A stretch of DNA of 14,516 nucleotides from JAYZVT01 sp050248375 (lineage in GTDB: Bacteria > Pseudomonadota > Alphaproteobacteria > Rhizobiales > Methyloligellaceae): contig JBFWSL010000061.1 of assembly GCA_050248375.1 (NCBI GenBank), positions 1 through 14,516 of the forward strand. The letters are read 5' to 3'. Below the pieces are notes generated by a model. The model had not been told where the DNA came from. It saw nothing but the letters and a program-made list of their open reading frames with translations, and ran no database searches. The translations under genes were made by a program, and so were the position numbers. Positions 13,153 through 14,516 of this stretch are shown in pieces. The first letter of the stretch is position 1. Every line of letters starts with the position of its first letter.

Positions 13153-14259
13153 CTACCCCGCCAGCGCGTCCAGCTCGGCCTGGATCGCCTTGCCCATCGC
13201 CTTCGTGCCCACCTGCTTCATGCCCTTCGACATGATGTCGCCGGTGCGCAGGCCCCCGTCGAGAACTTTGGCGATGGACGTGTCGAGCAGGTCCGCCGCC
13301 TCGCCCATGCCGAAGGAATAGCGCAGCGCCATGCCGAAGGAGGCGATAGTGGCGATGGGGTTGGCGAGGCCCTTGCCGGCGATGTCGGGCGCCGACCCGT
13401 GCACCGGCTCGTACAGCGCGGCGCGGCGCCCGCCGATCTCGGCCCCCAGCGAGGCCGAGGGCAGCATGCCGAGCGATCCCGTCATCATCGCCGCCTCGTC
13501 CGACAGCACGTCGCCGAACAGGTTGTCGGTGACCAGCACGTCGAACTGCTTGGGCGCGCGGATGAGCTGCATGGCGCAGTTGTCGGCGAGGATGTGGTTG
13601 CAGTCGAGGTCGGAGGCCTCGTCGCGGAAGATGCGGGTGGCCACTTCCTTCCACAGCACGCCGGTCTTCATGACATTGTGCTTCTCCGCCGAATGCAGCT
13701 TCTTGCCGCGCTTGCGGGCGAGGTCCACGGCGACGCGGATGATGCGCTCGATCTCGCCGGTGGTGTAGACCGTAGTGTCCACCGCGCGCTTCTGGCCGTC
13801 CTCCAGATTGGTGATCTCCTTCGGCTCGCCGAAATAGGTGCCGCCGGTCAGCTCGCGCACGATCATGATGTCGAGGCCCTCCACCAGCTCCCTCTTGAGG
13901 GAGGAGGCGTCGGCCAGCGCGGGATAGCAGATGGCCGGGCGCAGGTTGGCGAACAGGTCGAGGTCCTTGCGCAGGCGCAGCAGGCCCGCCTCCGGGCGCT
14001 TCTCGAAGGGCACCTCGGCCCATTTCGGGCCGCCCACCGCGCCGAGGATGGTGGCGTCGGCTTTCATGGCCTTGTCCACGGCGCTGTCGGAGATCGCCTC
14101 GCCATGGGCGTCGTAGGCGCAGCCGCCCACCAGGTCCGTCTCGACGTTGAAGCTGTTCTGCGTCTGCCTGTTCAGCCACTGGACGATGCCCTCGACCTCG
14201 CCCATCACCTCCGGGCCGATGCCGTCGCCCGGCAGCAGCAGAAGATCGTAACTCGCCAT
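13153..14259 (-). CDS. leuB: 3-isopropylmalate dehydrogenase
   Basis: The 368-residue cytoplasmic enzyme oxidises and decarboxylates 3-isopropylmalate with NAD to the leucine precursor 2-oxoisocaproate. Visible residues are the G-D-G-I-G-P-E-V motif (11-18), substrate arginines in L-R-L-R-K-D-L (94-100) and R107, R135 in V-R-E-L-T-G-G-T-Y-F-G with Y142, the metal-binding aspartates around D226 and in D-N-L-F-G-D-V-L-S-D-E-A (245-256), and the NAD adenosine loop E-P-V-H-G-S-A-P-D-I-A-G (284-295). Length and sequence are complete and typical, with no missing residue. The ATG at 14259 has only a weak purine-rich upstream stretch (ggggaaa). GC palindromes follow the gene and precede it. Confidence 0.97.
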   Translation of the reverse strand: MASYDLLLLPGDGIGPEVMGEVEGIVQWLNRQTQNSFNVETDLVGGCAYDAHGEAISDSAVDKAMKADATILGAVGGPKWAEVPFEKRPEAGLLRLRKDLDLFANLRPAICYPALADASSLKRELVEGLDIMIVRELTGGTYFGEPKEITNLEDGQKRAVDTTVYTTGEIERIIRVAVDLARKRGKKLHSAEKHNVMKTGVLWKEVATRIFRDEASDLDCNHILADNCAMQLIRAPKQFDVLVTDNLFGDVLSDEAAMMTGSLGMLPSASLGAEIGGRRAALYEPVHGSAPDIAGKGLANPIATIASFGMALRYSFGMGEAADLLDTSIAKVLDGGLRTGDIMSKGMKQVGTKAMGKAIQAELDALAG

Positions 14260-14345
14260 ACCCGCGTTTCCCCGTGATGTGTGTGATTGCGCCGATTGCT
14301 AAAGGCTGCCCGCCGGATTGGCAAGGGCCGGGCGCTGCAAGGGAC

Positions 14346-14370
14346 CGCTGGACCCCGGCCTGCGCCGGGT
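14346..14370. repeat. GC palindrome, family copy upstream of leuB
   Basis: CGCTGGACCCCGGC (14346-14359) repeats 13052-13065 exactly. CCCGGC (14354-14359), loop CTGC, GCCGGG (14364-14369) is a perfect 6-bp stem. It lies between leuB and the partial minus-strand gene at the right edge. Confidence 0.6.
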
Positions 14371-14456
14371 TCCGTATTCCCTCCTGTTGCGCAATCCGTG
14401 GCCGCATGGAGCGCAGCGGAAGCGGGGGCGAGCGATCAGCCCCGGTTCACCGAGAC

Positions 14457-14516
14457 CTAGAGCCGCGGCTTGCGGTTGAGGGTCTGGAAAACGACGCAAT
14501 AGCGCTCGGTTAGCTT
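14457..14516 (-). CDS. C-terminal end of a minus-strand gene, possibly OsmC family (partial)
   Basis: Reading the minus strand from the right edge gives 19 residues ending in a TAG stop at 14459-14457. The sequence contains E-R-Y-C-V-V-F-Q-T-L-N-R-K-P. The pattern (E-R/K-Y-C-x-V-x-x-T-L) resembles the C-terminal cysteine helix of OsmC-type peroxidases. So short a piece cannot settle the family. Third positions are largely G/C, as in the other genes here, which supports coding. Confidence 0.45.
   Translation of the reverse strand, partial: KLTERYCVVFQTLNRKPRL

Noticed and set aside
12946..14277. 443-residue plus-strand open frame opposite leuB
   Set aside because: leuB on the minus strand is complete with all active-site residues; the opposite frame is a GC-driven shadow.

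Overview
The window is GC-rich chromosomal DNA with strong G/C preference at third codon positions. The gene content (leuB, asd, soxAX, a soluble PAS-type chemoreceptor, DUF962 and DUF1697 proteins) fits an alphaproteobacterium. The interrupted palindrome at 2884-2932 resembles a repeat that I know from Hyphomicrobiales (Rhizobiales) genomes, so that order is my best guess, with Rhodospirillales as an alternative. No tRNA, rRNA, CRISPR array, phage gene or transposase was seen.

Left part (1-2932), plus strand: the end of a gene cut by the window edge, whose product has a valine/lysine/glutamate-rich 12-residue repeat; an AhpD-fold (carboxymuconolactone decarboxylase-type) peroxidase-related protein; an MscS-type mechanosensitive channel; and a flavin-reductase-like FMN-binding protein that ends exactly at a dispersed palindromic repeat.

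Middle part (2970-7567): on the minus strand, a cytoplasmic methyl-accepting chemotaxis protein with two nearly identical PAS domains; on the plus strand, two tandem paralogous membrane-anchored proteins with a FixH-like outer domain; on the minus strand, a ten-helix EamA/DMT exporter; on the plus strand, a small SAM-methyltransferase-like protein.

Sulfur part (7591-9738): soxA and soxX, translationally coupled on the minus strand, encode a predicted SoxAX cytochrome in which each subunit carries one haem motif. This complex starts thiosulfate oxidation by joining the substrate to SoxYZ. No soxYZ, soxB or soxCD is present here. A 431-base gap separates soxA from a divergent 75-residue orphan gene with an excellent ribosome binding site.

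Right part (9868-14516): two amino-acid biosynthesis genes on the minus strand, leuB and asd, which are often neighbours in Alphaproteobacteria. Here about 2.3 kb lies between them, holding a DUF962/Mpo1-like membrane protein (+), a DoxX-family membrane protein (-), a small exported orphan (-) and a DUF1697 protein (+). GC-rich palindromes with related cores lie after asd, after leuB and upstream of leuB. The last 60 bases hold the end of a further minus-strand gene, possibly of the OsmC family.

No clearly new multi-gene system is visible. The most unusual items are the VVKEV-repeat protein, the tandem FixH-like pair, the isolated soxAX pair with its divergent orphan, and the near-identical PAS duplication.
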